Assembly (NCBI RefSeq): GCF_001887355.1
Contig: NZ_MPIN01000012.1
Coordinates: forward strand, 218,124-282,123
Reading direction: 5' to 3'
DNA from: Cystobacter ferrugineus
Lineage (GTDB): Bacteria; Myxococcota; Myxococcia; Myxococcales; Myxococcaceae
DNA: 64,000 nucleotides
A program made the position numbers and the translations under genes. Below the pieces are notes generated by a model. That model was not told the DNA's origin. It did not search any database and saw only the letters and a list, made by a program, of their open reading frames with translations. Positions 45,155-53,885 of the stretch are shown piece after piece (the first letter of the stretch is position 1; each line of letters starts with the position of its first letter).

Positions 45155-45354
45155 TCCCAGCTCCGAAGGACTGGAGGGGCCGGAGCGTTGTCGGGGGATG
45201 GAGTCGGGAGTGGCGGGTTCGTCCACATCCGCCGACGTGTACGAATGCCGTGATTTTCGAAGGGAAGTCTCTGGTGTTCCAGCTCTGTCTGGCGCCACAC
45301 AGTCGAGGCGAGGGCGCGGTGTCGTTCCGGGCGAAGACTCCTCATATCGGGGAC

Positions 45355-46992
45355 ATGCTTTCCCCTGGTCTTCTGTACGAAGAGGAGCGCCTCGAGGCGC
45401 TCGTGCGCCACGCCATCCTGGATACGCCCCCCGAACGTGAGTACGACGACGTCGTCCAGCTCGCGGCGAGCCTGTGTGGTGTGCCCATGGCGCTGGTGAG
45501 CCTGGTGGACCGGGAGCGGCAGTGGTTCAAGGCGAACGTGGGGTTGCCCGGGGTGTCGGAGACGGAGCGCTGTATTTCCTTCTGCACCTTCGCCATCGAG
45601 CGTGAGGAGCTCTTCGTCGTCGAGGACGCCCGCGAGGACGTGCGCTTCGCCTCCAACCCGCTCGTGACGGGGGCGCCCTTCCTGCGCTTCTACGCCGGGG
45701 CTCCCCTCCAGTCCGAGGACGGGTTCCTCCTGGGCACGTTGTGTGTCCTGGACTCCGTGCCCCGGAAGCTCACCGAGACGCAGCGCCGGGATCTGCTCGC
45801 GCTCAAGCGCCAGGTGGAGCTGCTGCTGCGCCTGCGCCTGAAGGTGAAGCAGACCGAGGCGCGCAACCAGCAACTCCTGGTGTCCTCGGGGGATGCGGTG
45901 CTGCTGCTCGACGAGGCGGGGGACGTGTTGGAGCTCAACCCGGTGGCGGCGCGGGTGCTGGGCGGCGAGGCGGGCCGGTTCCTGGGCCTGCCCTTCGAGA
46001 CGCTCGTCGCGCCGGACGAGCGCGAGACGGTGCTCCGGGCATTCCGGGAGGTGCGCGCGCACGGCTCGGCGCGCGTGGAGAACCTGGGGCTGCGCTTGCA
46101 TCGCGGGGAGCGCGTGGTGCTGGACGTGGTCCTCTCGCTCCAGGAGGTGGGCTCGGCGCGGCGGCTGCTGCTCGTGGGGCATGATCTCACCGAGCGGCGG
46201 CGCCTGGAGCGGCAGAGCCTGCAGAATGATCGGCTCGCGTCCATGGGAGCCCTGGCCGCGGGCATCGCCCATGAAATCAACAACCCCCTGGCCTTCGTGC
46301 TCTCCAACCTGAACTTCCTGCATAGCTGGCGCGCGGATCTGGAGCGGCGGCTGGCGGAGCTGCCCGGTGTTCCCGAGCAGTTGCAGGCGGTGCTCGGCGA
46401 GGCCGGAGAGGTGCTGGCCGAGTCCATCGAGGGTTGTCAGCGCATCCGGGACATCGTGCGCGACATGCGCTTCTTCTCCCATCACTCCTCGGACGAGGCG
46501 CTCGCGCCCGTGGACGTCAACGCGAGCCTCGACTTCGCGCTGCGCATGGCCTCACCCGAGCTCAAGAGCACGGCGCGGCTGGAGAAGAGCCTCGATGAGG
46601 AGCTTCCTCCGGTGCTCGCCAGTGGAGGGCGGCTGAGCCAGGTGTTCCTCAACCTGATCATCAACGCGATCCATGCGATGCAGCCCGGGGGCCCGCGGCA
46701 ACACACGCTGTGCGTGCGCACCGTGCGCGAGAGCGAGTGCGTGCGCGTCGATATCTCGGACACCGGACACGGGATTGCCCCGGAGGTGCTGCCGCGCATC
46801 TTCGATCCGTTCTTCACCACCAAGCCCGTGGGCGCGGGCACGGGGCTGGGGCTGTCCGTGAGTCACGCGCTCGTGCAGAAGATGGGCGGCGAGCTGCGGG
46901 TGCACAGCGAGCTGGGCCGGGGCACCACCTTCTCCCTGATGCTTCCCGTGCGCGCGCGCCTCGCCGAGCCCCGTCCGGCCCTGGCCTCGTGA
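45355..46992 (+). CDS. Soluble GAF-PAS sensor histidine kinase
   Basis: 545 residues, cytoplasmic. A GAF domain occupies ~10-160 (EERLEALVRHAILDTPPEREYDDVVQLAASLCGVPMALVSLVDRERQWFKANVGL). PAS follows (~175-290: SSGDAVLLLDEAGDVLELNPVAARVLGG), then HisKA with His306 (GIAHEINNPLAFVLSNLNFL) and an ATPase domain (RLSQVFLNLIINAIHAM; DTGHGIAPE; GTGLGLSVSHALV). It resembles the 31714 kinase in its C-terminal half. No paired regulator is encoded nearby. It is convergent with the TPR lipoprotein gene, four bases apart. Confidence 0.92.
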   Translation: MLSPGLLYEEERLEALVRHAILDTPPEREYDDVVQLAASLCGVPMALVSLVDRERQWFKANVGLPGVSETERCISFCTFAIEREELFVVEDAREDVRFASNPLVTGAPFLRFYAGAPLQSEDGFLLGTLCVLDSVPRKLTETQRRDLLALKRQVELLLRLRLKVKQTEARNQQLLVSSGDAVLLLDEAGDVLELNPVAARVLGGEAGRFLGLPFETLVAPDERETVLRAFREVRAHGSARVENLGLRLHRGERVVLDVVLSLQEVGSARRLLLVGHDLTERRRLERQSLQNDRLASMGALAAGIAHEINNPLAFVLSNLNFLHSWRADLERRLAELPGVPEQLQAVLGEAGEVLAESIEGCQRIRDIVRDMRFFSHHSSDEALAPVDVNASLDFALRMASPELKSTARLEKSLDEELPPVLASGGRLSQVFLNLIINAIHAMQPGGPRQHTLCVRTVRESECVRVDISDTGHGIAPEVLPRIFDPFFTTKPVGAGTGLGLSVSHALVQKMGGELRVHSELGRGTTFSLMLPVRARLAEPRPALAS

Positions 46993-46996
46993 AGGC

Positions 46997-48229
46997 TCAC
47001 CCCGCGCCGGGCTTCGTCGAGGACGTGGGCTCGAGCTCTCCGCGCAGGATGGCCAGCACCCTCGCCCGGGTGTCGTCGTAGGAGGGCTCGCCCTGGAAGA
47101 GCCCATACGTCTCGTGGGTGGTGTCCGCGGCGTAGGCGTCCAGGTGGAACAGGCGGGGAAGCGAGGGATCCCGCTCGTGGGCGAAGGCGTTGGTGAAGGC
47201 GTAGGAGCCCAGGGAGATGACGCGCACGGGCTCCTTGCTTCCCGGCGCGTACACCTGGAACTCGTAGCGCCGCGCCCAGTCTCCCTTCAGCTCGAAGTCC
47301 TCCACCACCACCACGGTGTGCTCGCCCTCGCGGAAGCGCTCCCGGATGAAGTAGTCCTGAGCCACGAGCCCCTCCTGGCGCAGCTTCAGCAGGGCCTCGC
47401 GCTCGGCGTCCCGCCGCGCCGTGTCGCCGAGCGCCTGATGCACCTGCACCAGCGACTCCCGCGTCCTCCAGTTCCGGGGCTCCAGGGTGGCGGCCTTCTG
47501 GAAGGAGGCCAGGGCGGCGGCGGACTCGCCCCTCTGCTGGAGGAGTTGTCCGGCATGGGTGTGGGCCAGGACGAAATCCGGCTCCAGCTCGCGCGCCCGC
47601 TCGAGGGCGGTGAGCGCCTCGTCGGGCCTGCCCTCGTCGATCTCCAGCAAGCCGAGCAGGAAGAAGCCCTGGGCGTCGCGCGGCTCCAACTCGAGCGCGC
47701 GGGTGAGGGCGGCACGCGCCTCGGCGGGCTGATCCAACTGCAAGTGGAGCGTGCCGAGCAGTTGCCAGTAGCGGCCCTGGTGGGGCGCGAGCCGCGTGGC
47801 GCTCCGGGCCTCGGCGAGGGCGGCGGTGGGCTGGCCGGTCCCCCCCAGGAAGAAGGCCTGGAGGTAGTGGGCCTCGGCCTGCTCCGGCGCGAGCGCGAGC
47901 ACCCGCTCGGTCTCCACGCGGGCCCTGTCGGGCTGGCGCAGGGCGAGGGCCGTGCGCGCGAGCACCGCGTGCAGCCCCACATCCCGGGGGTGTTTCTCCA
48001 GCCGCTCTCCGACTTCCCGTGCGAGGGATTCCAGCTCCTCGCGTGAGGCGTCCAGGTGGGCACCGCGCTGGAGGGCCTGGGCTTTTCGCAGACGCGCCTC
48101 GTAGCCCTCCCGATCCTCCTCGGAGACGGGGCGGGCGGCGCGGCTCGCGGCACAGCCGGACCCCGTGAGCAGCAGGGCGAGCAGGGCGCCCGGAAGTCGG
48201 AGTCGTGGCATTCGCCGCGGGCGCGTCAC
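46997..48229 (-). CDS. TPR-repeat lipoprotein
   Basis: 410 residues from GTG 48229, which overlaps the stop of the upstream kinase gene (GTGA). The signal MTRPRRMPRLRLPGALLALLLTGSGC places a lipid on Cys26. About six TPR units follow (~60-275), for example AEAHYLQAFFLGGTGQPTAALAEARSATRLAP and WQLLGTLHLQLDQPAEARAALTRALELEP. A C-terminal beta-rich domain (~290-400) follows. It is probably an envelope scaffold. Co-translation with a cytoplasmic kinase is odd and suggests they serve one pathway. Confidence 0.85.
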   Translation of the reverse strand: MTRPRRMPRLRLPGALLALLLTGSGCAASRAARPVSEEDREGYEARLRKAQALQRGAHLDASREELESLAREVGERLEKHPRDVGLHAVLARTALALRQPDRARVETERVLALAPEQAEAHYLQAFFLGGTGQPTAALAEARSATRLAPHQGRYWQLLGTLHLQLDQPAEARAALTRALELEPRDAQGFFLLGLLEIDEGRPDEALTALERARELEPDFVLAHTHAGQLLQQRGESAAALASFQKAATLEPRNWRTRESLVQVHQALGDTARRDAEREALLKLRQEGLVAQDYFIRERFREGEHTVVVVEDFELKGDWARRYEFQVYAPGSKEPVRVISLGSYAFTNAFAHERDPSLPRLFHLDAYAADTTHETYGLFQGEPSYDDTRARVLAILRGELEPTSSTKPGAG

Positions 48230-49791
48230 GTGTGCTCCTCCTTCCGCGCGGCGGGCGCGGCCCTGCGCTCGGGGCGGAGGTTCGTGTGCCGGTAGTCGCC
48301 GCGGTGCGAGGCCTTGCGTGGCAGTTGGACGGTGAAGGTCGTCCCCTCCTCCAGGCCGGACTCCACGTGGATGGTGCCGCCATGGGCGTGCACGATCTCC
48401 TGCGCGATGTAGAGCCCCAGCCCCAGCCCGGACATCGGATCAGCCGTTTCCTGCGAGGCCCGGCGGAAGGGATCGAACAGGTGGGGCACGAACTCGGGCG
48501 GAATGGGCTGGCCCTGGTTGTGCACGCGCAACACCACCAGGTCATCCATGCCCGTCAACGTCACCTGCACGGGTTGTCCCTGGGCGCCATGCTTCACGGC
48601 GTTGGTCACCAGGTTCTGCACCACCTGGATGATGCGGCCCCGGTCCCATTCACCCTGGCCATCACCGTGGCTGCTCTGCTCGATGGGGTTCTGGGGGGCC
48701 ATGAGCTGCAACTCCTCGATGACCTCGGCGGTGATGGCGAAGAAGTCATCGGGCCGGCGCTCCACCGGGATGCCGCCGCCCAGCCGGCCCCGGGTGAAGT
48801 CCAACAGGTCGGCGATCATCCGCGTCATGCGCTCGGCGCCCAGGTTGATGCGCGTGGTGGCGTTCTTCACCTTGGGCTCGTTCACCTGGCGCGAGAGCAA
48901 TTGCGAGTGGAGCATGATGGCCTGCAAGGGGCTGCGCAGGTCGTGGCTGACGATGCCCAGCAGCCGCTCGCGGAACTCGTTGGAGCGCCGCTGCTCCTCC
49001 TCCATGCGCCGGCGCTCGGTGGCGTCGCGCAGCACCACGGCGAAGCCGCGCAGCGCGCCGCCTTCCCTGTGCAGGGCACTCACGGTGATGTCGGCCCAGA
49101 ACCGGCCTCCTCCCCGGCGCGAACGCCAGCCCTCGCCCGTGTAGACGCCATTGCGCTCGGCCGCCTCCATCTCCTTGTCCGCCACGGCGTGGCGCAGCTC
49201 CGTGGGGACGAGCATCTCGCGGTAGGGCTGGCCCAGCACCTCCCGCTCCGAGTAGCCGGTGATGCTCTGGGCGCCCGCGTTCCAGGTGACGATCCTCCGC
49301 TCGGCGTCCAGCATGAAGATGGCGTGCCCGTACACGCCCTCGATGACCAGGTGCAGCGTCTCCTTGGACTCGACGAGCGCCTGGCGCTGGCGGGCGCGCT
49401 CCAGGGCGAAGCGCAGGGCGCGCGGCAGCACCGCGTAGGACTCGGGCGTCTTGGGCAGGTACTCCTCCAGCCCCTCCTGCACCGCCTGCAGCGCCTGCCA
49501 CTCCTCGGCCGTGCCGGTGAGCATGATGACGGGGATGCCCGGCCACGTGCGCTGCACGTCGTGCAGTAGATCCAACCCGGTGGTCCAGGGCAGCAGGTAG
49601 TCGATGAGCACGGCATCGAACCGCTCGTGGCCGAGCACCTGGTCCCACTGCGCCTCTTCGCCCACCTCCTCCACGTGCATGCCGGGAAAGGAGCGCTTGA
49701 GGATGCGCACGGCCATGAGCCGATCCGCGGGGTTGTCGTCCACGACGAGAACCCGCAGCCGCTCGATGGGCTCGAGGAGCTCACGCGCCAT
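48226..49791 (-). CDS. Hybrid REC-PAS-histidine kinase
   Basis: 521 residues from ATG 49791. An N-terminal receiver domain (VLVVDDNPAD; phospho-acceptor Asp64 in AVLIDYLLPWTTG) is followed by PAS (~140-250: YGHAIFMLDAERRIVTWNAGAQSITGYSEREVLGQPY). HisKA carries His283 (GIVSHDLRSPLQAIMLHSQLLS), and an ATPase domain completes it. A receiver placed before the kinase suggests the protein is both a target and a source of phosphate. It overlaps the preceding kinase gene by 11 bases and the following TPR gene by 4. Confidence 0.92.
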   Translation of the reverse strand: MARELLEPIERLRVLVVDDNPADRLMAVRILKRSFPGMHVEEVGEEAQWDQVLGHERFDAVLIDYLLPWTTGLDLLHDVQRTWPGIPVIMLTGTAEEWQALQAVQEGLEEYLPKTPESYAVLPRALRFALERARQRQALVESKETLHLVIEGVYGHAIFMLDAERRIVTWNAGAQSITGYSEREVLGQPYREMLVPTELRHAVADKEMEAAERNGVYTGEGWRSRRGGGRFWADITVSALHREGGALRGFAVVLRDATERRRMEEEQRRSNEFRERLLGIVSHDLRSPLQAIMLHSQLLSRQVNEPKVKNATTRINLGAERMTRMIADLLDFTRGRLGGGIPVERRPDDFFAITAEVIEELQLMAPQNPIEQSSHGDGQGEWDRGRIIQVVQNLVTNAVKHGAQGQPVQVTLTGMDDLVVLRVHNQGQPIPPEFVPHLFDPFRRASQETADPMSGLGLGLYIAQEIVHAHGGTIHVESGLEEGTTFTVQLPRKASHRGDYRHTNLRPERRAAPAARKEEHT

Positions 49792-51019
49792 GCGTGACGC
49801 CTCCGCTGTCTTCTCCTCCTGTCGAGCAGGGCAACTCCACGGTGAAGGTGGAACCGCTCCCCGGAATGCTCTCCGCGTGGATGCGCCCCCCCAGGGCCTC
49901 CGTGACCTGCCGGGTGATGAAGAGGCCCAGGCCCAGGCCTCCATAGTGGCGCTCCGAGACTCCCCGCTCGAACCGGCCGAAGAGGCGCGCGCGTACGGAC
50001 TCGTCCATTCCGATGCCTTCATCGCGCACGGTCAGCCGGGCCCACCCCTCGTTCTCTTCCACGCGCACGCTCACCGTGCCGCCCGCGCCGAACTTGAGGG
50101 CGTTGGACAGCAGGTTGGTCACGATCTGCTCGAGCCTCAAGACATCCCATTGGCCCAGCACCCGGGCGGGAGCCTCCAGCTCCAGCGGGCAGTTGGCGCG
50201 CGCGGCCTGGGCCTCGAAGTTGGAGACCACGTCGCGCACGATGGCCGCGAGGTTGACGTCCGGCTCACGGCGCAGCGTGAGCCGCCCGCTGGTGATGCGC
50301 GTGGCGTCCAGCAGGCTGTCCATGAGTGCCGTCACCCGCCGCACCTGCGCGCTCGCCGCCTCCACGTGCCCGAGCAGGCGCTGTGCGTCCACCTCCGGCT
50401 TGCCCAGCTCCTGCCGCATGAGCTGCAGGCGCAGGGCGAGCGGCGTGAGGGGCGTCTTCAGCTCGTGGCTGGCCACGGACAAGAACTCGTCGCGCAGGCG
50501 CACCGCCTCTTGCAGCTCCACCACCAGGCGCTCGCGCTCCAACTCGGCGCGCTGCCGCCGGGCCTCCAACTCCTCTCGCTCACGCTCGCGCAGCGCCGCC
50601 TGCTGCCGCCGCAGCGCCTCGCGCTCCCGGTGCAGCTCCACGAAGACGCGCACCTTGGCGCGCAGCCGCTCGGGATCCACCGGCTTGCTCAGCCAGTCCA
50701 CCCCTCCCGTCGCGTACCCGGTCGCGACGACGGCCTCCTCGGAGTTCGCCCCGGTGAGGAAGATCAACGGCAGGGGCCGCAGCGCCAGCAACTGGCGCAT
50801 GCGCTGCGCCGTCTCGACCCCATTGAGGCCGGGCAACCGGAAGTCCATGAGCACGAGCGCGAACTCCTCGTCCCGGACGTGCTCCAGGGCTTCCTCGCCG
50901 GAGGACACCTTCACGACATGGAGGGAGAAGGGCGCCAGGCAACGCTCCAGGGCGACCAGGTCGGCTGGTTGGTCATCAACCAGCAAGACGCTGGTGCGCA
51001 GGACTTCCCTTGCTTGCAC
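49781..51019 (-). CDS. Hybrid REC-histidine kinase
   Basis: 412 residues from GTG 51019, with GGAGG four bases upstream. The receiver domain has phospho-acceptor Asp59 (LVLMDFRLPGLNG). A long Arg/Glu-rich coiled coil (~130-175: ALRRQQAALREREREELEARRQRAELERERLVV) leads to HisKA with His185 (ASHELKTPLTPLALRLQLM) and an ATPase domain (LRLEQIVTNLLSNALKFG; DEGIGMDE; GLGLGLFITRQV). It is cytoplasmic. It is the first gene of an overlapping set with the REC-PAS kinase and TPR lipoprotein, so a phosphorelay among them is likely. Confidence 0.92.
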   Translation of the reverse strand: MQAREVLRTSVLLVDDQPADLVALERCLAPFSLHVVKVSSGEEALEHVRDEEFALVLMDFRLPGLNGVETAQRMRQLLALRPLPLIFLTGANSEEAVVATGYATGGVDWLSKPVDPERLRAKVRVFVELHREREALRRQQAALREREREELEARRQRAELERERLVVELQEAVRLRDEFLSVASHELKTPLTPLALRLQLMRQELGKPEVDAQRLLGHVEAASAQVRRVTALMDSLLDATRITSGRLTLRREPDVNLAAIVRDVVSNFEAQAARANCPLELEAPARVLGQWDVLRLEQIVTNLLSNALKFGAGGTVSVRVEENEGWARLTVRDEGIGMDESVRARLFGRFERGVSERHYGGLGLGLFITRQVTEALGGRIHAESIPGSGSTFTVELPCSTGGEDSGGVTHGA

Positions 51020-51324
51020 GGCGCCTCCATCGGACTCCGGTATGTCGCCGTAACAGATACGGCCTGCTCCCGCGAGAAGTGATGTCGTCCCAGGCGGGAG
51101 CCCTCGTCCGGGGGACAACATGCCAGACTGCCCCCTTTCATTCCTGACGGCCAGGGCTTCGCTGGTTGGCTCCCATATCTTCAGCCTCGGGTGGGGGCCC
51201 GGCCGGGGCGGATTCTCCGAGGGAGAAGTTAAGGACGGCGAGCCTTGCCGCCGAGCTGGCTTTTTTTTGTATAAGGGCGCGCGGACGGGTGGCGCTTGCT
51301 GCCCTGGAGAGAAAGGCAGGACAC
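51020..51324. other. Divergent intergenic region with T-tract
   Basis: 305 bp between the divergent kinase and FKBP genes. A run of eight T (51261-51268) is directly followed by GTATAAG, so TATAAG (51270-51275) is a candidate -10 for the FKBP gene. A weak AGCC/GGCT hairpin before the T-run could alternatively form a terminator for an upstream leader. No other feature was seen. Confidence 0.45.
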
Positions 51325-52092
51325 ATGCGGAAGTTTCTGGTGGTGGCGGCACTGTTCGCCGTGGTGGGTTGTCAGCCGCAGGGTTCCAACAATGCCGGGG
51401 GGGCCAGTGGCGCCGGTGCCAACCCGCAGACGGACGAGCAGAAGACCTTCTATGCCCTGGGCGTCACCCTGGCGCGGCAGATCCAGGTGTTCGACATGTC
51501 GCCCGAGGAGCTGGAGTACGTCAAGGCGGGTCTGACGGCGCAGGTGACGGGCAAGGAGCCCGTGGTGGACATCCAGGCCTTCGGACCGAAGCTGCCGGAG
51601 CTGGCGCGCACCCGCTCCACGGCACGGGCGGAGAAGGAGAAGGTGAAGTCCAAGACCTTCCTGGAGGAGGCGGCCAAGGAGTCCGGCGCCGAGCGCACCG
51701 AGTCGGGGCTCATCTACAAGACGATCACCGAGGGCACGGGCGCGCAGCCGACGGCCTCCGACATCGTGAAGGTGAACTACCGGGGCACGCTGCCGGACGG
51801 CAAGGAGTTCGACAGCTCCTACAAGCGCAATGAGCCGGCCCAGTTCCCGCTCAACGGCGTCATCAAGTGCTGGACCGAGGGCGTGCAGAAGATGAAGGTG
51901 GGCGGCAAGTCCAAGCTCGTGTGCCCGTCGGACCTGGCCTACGGCGACCGCGGCACGCCGGGCATCCCCGGTGGCTCGGCGCTCGTGTTCGAGGTGGAGC
52001 TGCTCGACGTGCAGAAGAACGAGCCGCCCCCCGCGCCGCCCGCGCCCGCCCCGGCGGCTCCCGCGCCGCAGGGCCAGCCGGCCAAGAAGTAG
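51325..52092 (+). CDS. FKBP-type peptidyl-prolyl isomerase, lipoprotein
   Basis: 255 residues. The lipoprotein signal MRKFLVVAALFAVVGC (Cys16) is followed by a helical FkpA/Mip-like dimerisation region (~38-110: EQKTFYALGVTLARQIQVFDMSPEELEYVKAGLTAQVTGK...). The FKBP domain follows (~120-225: VKVNYRGTLPDGKEFDSSY, GVIKCWTEGVQKMKVGGKSKLVCPSDLAYGDRG, IPGGSALVFEVELL). A Pro/Ala-rich tail ends in QPAKK. It catalyses cis-trans isomerisation of proline bonds and assists envelope protein folding. The ATG has AAAGGCAGG upstream. It is a single gene with a strong hairpin after it. Confidence 0.93.
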   Translation: MRKFLVVAALFAVVGCQPQGSNNAGGASGAGANPQTDEQKTFYALGVTLARQIQVFDMSPEELEYVKAGLTAQVTGKEPVVDIQAFGPKLPELARTRSTARAEKEKVKSKTFLEEAAKESGAERTESGLIYKTITEGTGAQPTASDIVKVNYRGTLPDGKEFDSSYKRNEPAQFPLNGVIKCWTEGVQKMKVGGKSKLVCPSDLAYGDRGTPGIPGGSALVFEVELLDVQKNEPPPAPPAPAPAAPAPQGQPAKK

Positions 52093-52125
52093 TCGCACCG
52101 GCTCGCGGCTCTCGAAGCCGCCCTC

Positions 52126-52171
52126 ACGGGCCCTCGTTCCTCCCCGGTGTGAAGGGGAGGCGAGGGCCCGT
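52126..52171. terminator. Long bidirectional terminator hairpin
   Basis: An 11-bp outer stem (ACGGGCCCTCG 52126-52136 with CGAGGGCCCGT 52161-52171) and a 7-bp inner stem (CCTCCCC 52139-52145 with GGGGAGG 52154-52160), separated by a two-base bulge on one side, with an 8-base loop. It lies between the convergent FKBP and CAP genes and serves both. Confidence 0.75.
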
Positions 52172-52175
52172 CGTC

Positions 52176-52751
52176 TTAGTAGGGCTTCTCTCCCACGAAG
52201 TTGCCCGGGGGCGAGTAGTCACACACCCAGAGCTGCCACTTGGGGAACTGCGCGCCGAAGGGGGAGTTCTTCGTGCAGATGACCGTGGCGCACCCCACCT
52301 GCGTGCTCTTGCGCCACACCACCTGGGTGTAGTGGCCGCACACCTTGCCCGGCGCGCACTTGTTGGTCGAAGGGTTGTAGTCGGCGGACTCGCCGACCCA
52401 GTCGGCCACCACCTGGGCGTTCGTCTTCGAGCCCGGAGGCGCCGCCGCCGCGAGGTTCTCTCCATAGGAGCCGCGGTGGGCGTTGTGCTCGAACTTGCAC
52501 TGCTTCGCGTAGGCCTGCGCCACCCGGGCGGCGTCCTCCGACCAGGTCAGGGCGGGCAGCGCGGGCTGGGGCGTGGGCTTCGCCGCCGCGCGGGCTTCGT
52601 TGTGCGCGGCGAGCATCTCGGTGGCCAGGGGCGTGGTGGCGGTCTTGGCGGGGGCCTTGGGCGCGGCCTCGCTCTCGCCGCCACACCCGGGGGTGGCCCA
52701 GGTCAGACAGCCCAGGGACAGGGCGAGCAGGGGAGATCGGAACAGGGGCAT
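52176..52751 (-). CDS. CAP-domain (SCP/PR-1-like) lipoprotein
   Basis: 191 residues from ATG 52751. The signal ends at a lipobox (LTWATPGC, Cys23). The CAP domain covers ~42-185: AAHNEARAAAKPTPQPALPALTWSEDAARVAQAYAKQC, GSYGENLA, the signature GHYTQVVWRKSTQVGCA, and WVCDYSPPGNFVGE. Cys residues in the domain can form the usual disulfides. Bacterial CAP proteins are secreted; their activities vary and are not readable here. It ends five bases after the shared terminator. Confidence 0.9.
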   Translation of the reverse strand: MPLFRSPLLALSLGCLTWATPGCGGESEAAPKAPAKTATTPLATEMLAAHNEARAAAKPTPQPALPALTWSEDAARVAQAYAKQCKFEHNAHRGSYGENLAAAAPPGSKTNAQVVADWVGESADYNPSTNKCAPGKVCGHYTQVVWRKSTQVGCATVICTKNSPFGAQFPKWQLWVCDYSPPGNFVGEKPY

Positions 52752-52963
52752 GTTGGGCTCCAGGGGCTCCTCCCACTTCAGGTGGAAGGGAGATTCATGG
52801 CAAGGATGCACTCCGGGGATGGGAACACCCTAGCGCCTCGCTCCTGCCCCGGGCCGACCCTGGACATGTCGAACGACCCCCTCGCTGGCCTCCGTCCAGC
52901 CGTGGGAGCCTTGGAGTTCCCGGGGCTCCGCCCTTGTCTGGCCGCGCGGCTGTTGATGGAAGC

Positions 52964-53788
52964 ATGACGGACACCGAGTGCCGGGAGTTGTTGCGGTGGG
53001 CCGCGCCGCGCCTGGGGCTGCGCGAGGAGGGCTTTCGCCGGGTGCGCGCCCAGGTGTGCAAGCGCGTGGGCCGGAGGATGAAGGCGCTGGGGCTCTCCGG
53101 ATTGGCCGCCTACCTGGCGCGGCTGGAGGAGGACCCCGCCGAGCGGGCCGTGTTGGATGCGCTGTGCCGTGTCACCATCTCCCGCTTCTACCGGGACTCG
53201 GCCCTCTTCGACGCGCTGCTCGAGCCGCTGCTGCCCCAGGTGCTGGAGTCCGCGCGCGCCCGGGGAGAGTCCCGCTTGCGTGTCTGGAGCGCGGGGTGCG
53301 CCAGCGGCGAGGAGCCCTACAGCGTGTCCGTCCTCTTCCGGCATGGGCTCGCGCCGCGCTTCCCGGACTTCCGCCTGGAGCTGGTGGCCACGGACGCGGA
53401 CGCCTCGCTCCTGGAGCGGGCCCGGCGGGGTTGCTACCGGCACGCCACGCTGCGCGAGCTGCCCGCCGCGTGGCGGCTCGAGGCCTTCACCCCGCTCGGT
53501 GACGAGGACTGTCTGCGGCCCGAGTACCGCGAGGGACTCGACTTCCGCCGGGAGGACCTGCGCGAGCACATGCCCGAGGGCCCCTTCCACCTGGTGCTCT
53601 GCCGCAACGTGGCCTTCACCTACTTCGCGCCCCCCGTGCAGCGGGAGGTGTTGGCGCGGCTCCTCACGCGGCTCGTCCCCGGGGGCCTGCTCGTGCTCGG
53701 CGCCCACGAGTCCCTCCCCGAGCCGGTGCCGGGACTCACGCGGGCCGCCGGGCCAGACCTGCCCCTCTTCCACTGGGCGACACCGTAA
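52964..53788 (+). CDS. cheR: Chemotaxis protein methyltransferase CheR
   Basis: 274 residues. An N-terminal helical domain (~1-75, with CRVTISRFYRD at its end) is followed by the SAM-binding domain (VWSAGCASGEEPYSVSVLF; ELVATDADASLLERARRGCY; LVLCRNVAFTYFAPP). It methylates glutamates on chemoreceptors. No receptor, CheB or tetratricopeptide tail is attached or adjacent. The only chemotaxis genes in the window are nearly 50 kb away, so it may serve that cluster or another one. The ATG is preceded by a modest GGA purine stretch. Confidence 0.9.
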   Translation: MTDTECRELLRWAAPRLGLREEGFRRVRAQVCKRVGRRMKALGLSGLAAYLARLEEDPAERAVLDALCRVTISRFYRDSALFDALLEPLLPQVLESARARGESRLRVWSAGCASGEEPYSVSVLFRHGLAPRFPDFRLELVATDADASLLERARRGCYRHATLRELPAAWRLEAFTPLGDEDCLRPEYREGLDFRREDLREHMPEGPFHLVLCRNVAFTYFAPPVQREVLARLLTRLVPGGLLVLGAHESLPEPVPGLTRAAGPDLPLFHWATP

Positions 53789-53807
53789 GTATGTGACGCA
53801 CCCTGAC

Positions 53808-53837
53808 TTGCATGAAACCCGACAATTCTCGTACTAG
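53808..53837 (+). promoter_or_regulatory. Possible promoter of the 53886 lipoprotein gene
   Basis: TTGCAT (53808-53813), an 18-bp spacer and TACTAG (53832-53837) in an AT-richer patch directly after cheR. The hairpin at 53847 would lie in the transcript leader. Confidence 0.45.
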
Positions 53838-53846
53838 TGGCTCACT

Positions 53847-53867
53847 CTCGTTTTCTAGGAAAACGAG
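53847..53867 (+). promoter_or_regulatory. Perfect 9-bp stem-loop in leader of the 53886 gene
   Basis: CTCGTTTTC (53847-53855), loop TAG, GAAAACGAG (53859-53867). It lies 18 bases before the start codon and just before its GGGAGGGG ribosome site. It may be an operator in DNA or a translational control hairpin in RNA. Confidence 0.55.
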
Positions 53868-53885
53868 CGGGAGGGGTGTGAGCGC

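Noticed and set aside
51245-51268. AGCC/GGCT hairpin with T8 before the FKBP gene as an intrinsic terminator
   Set aside because: The stem is only 4 bp, the position is upstream of a gene in a divergent region, and the T-run adjoins a -10-like TATAAG. A promoter is at least as likely.
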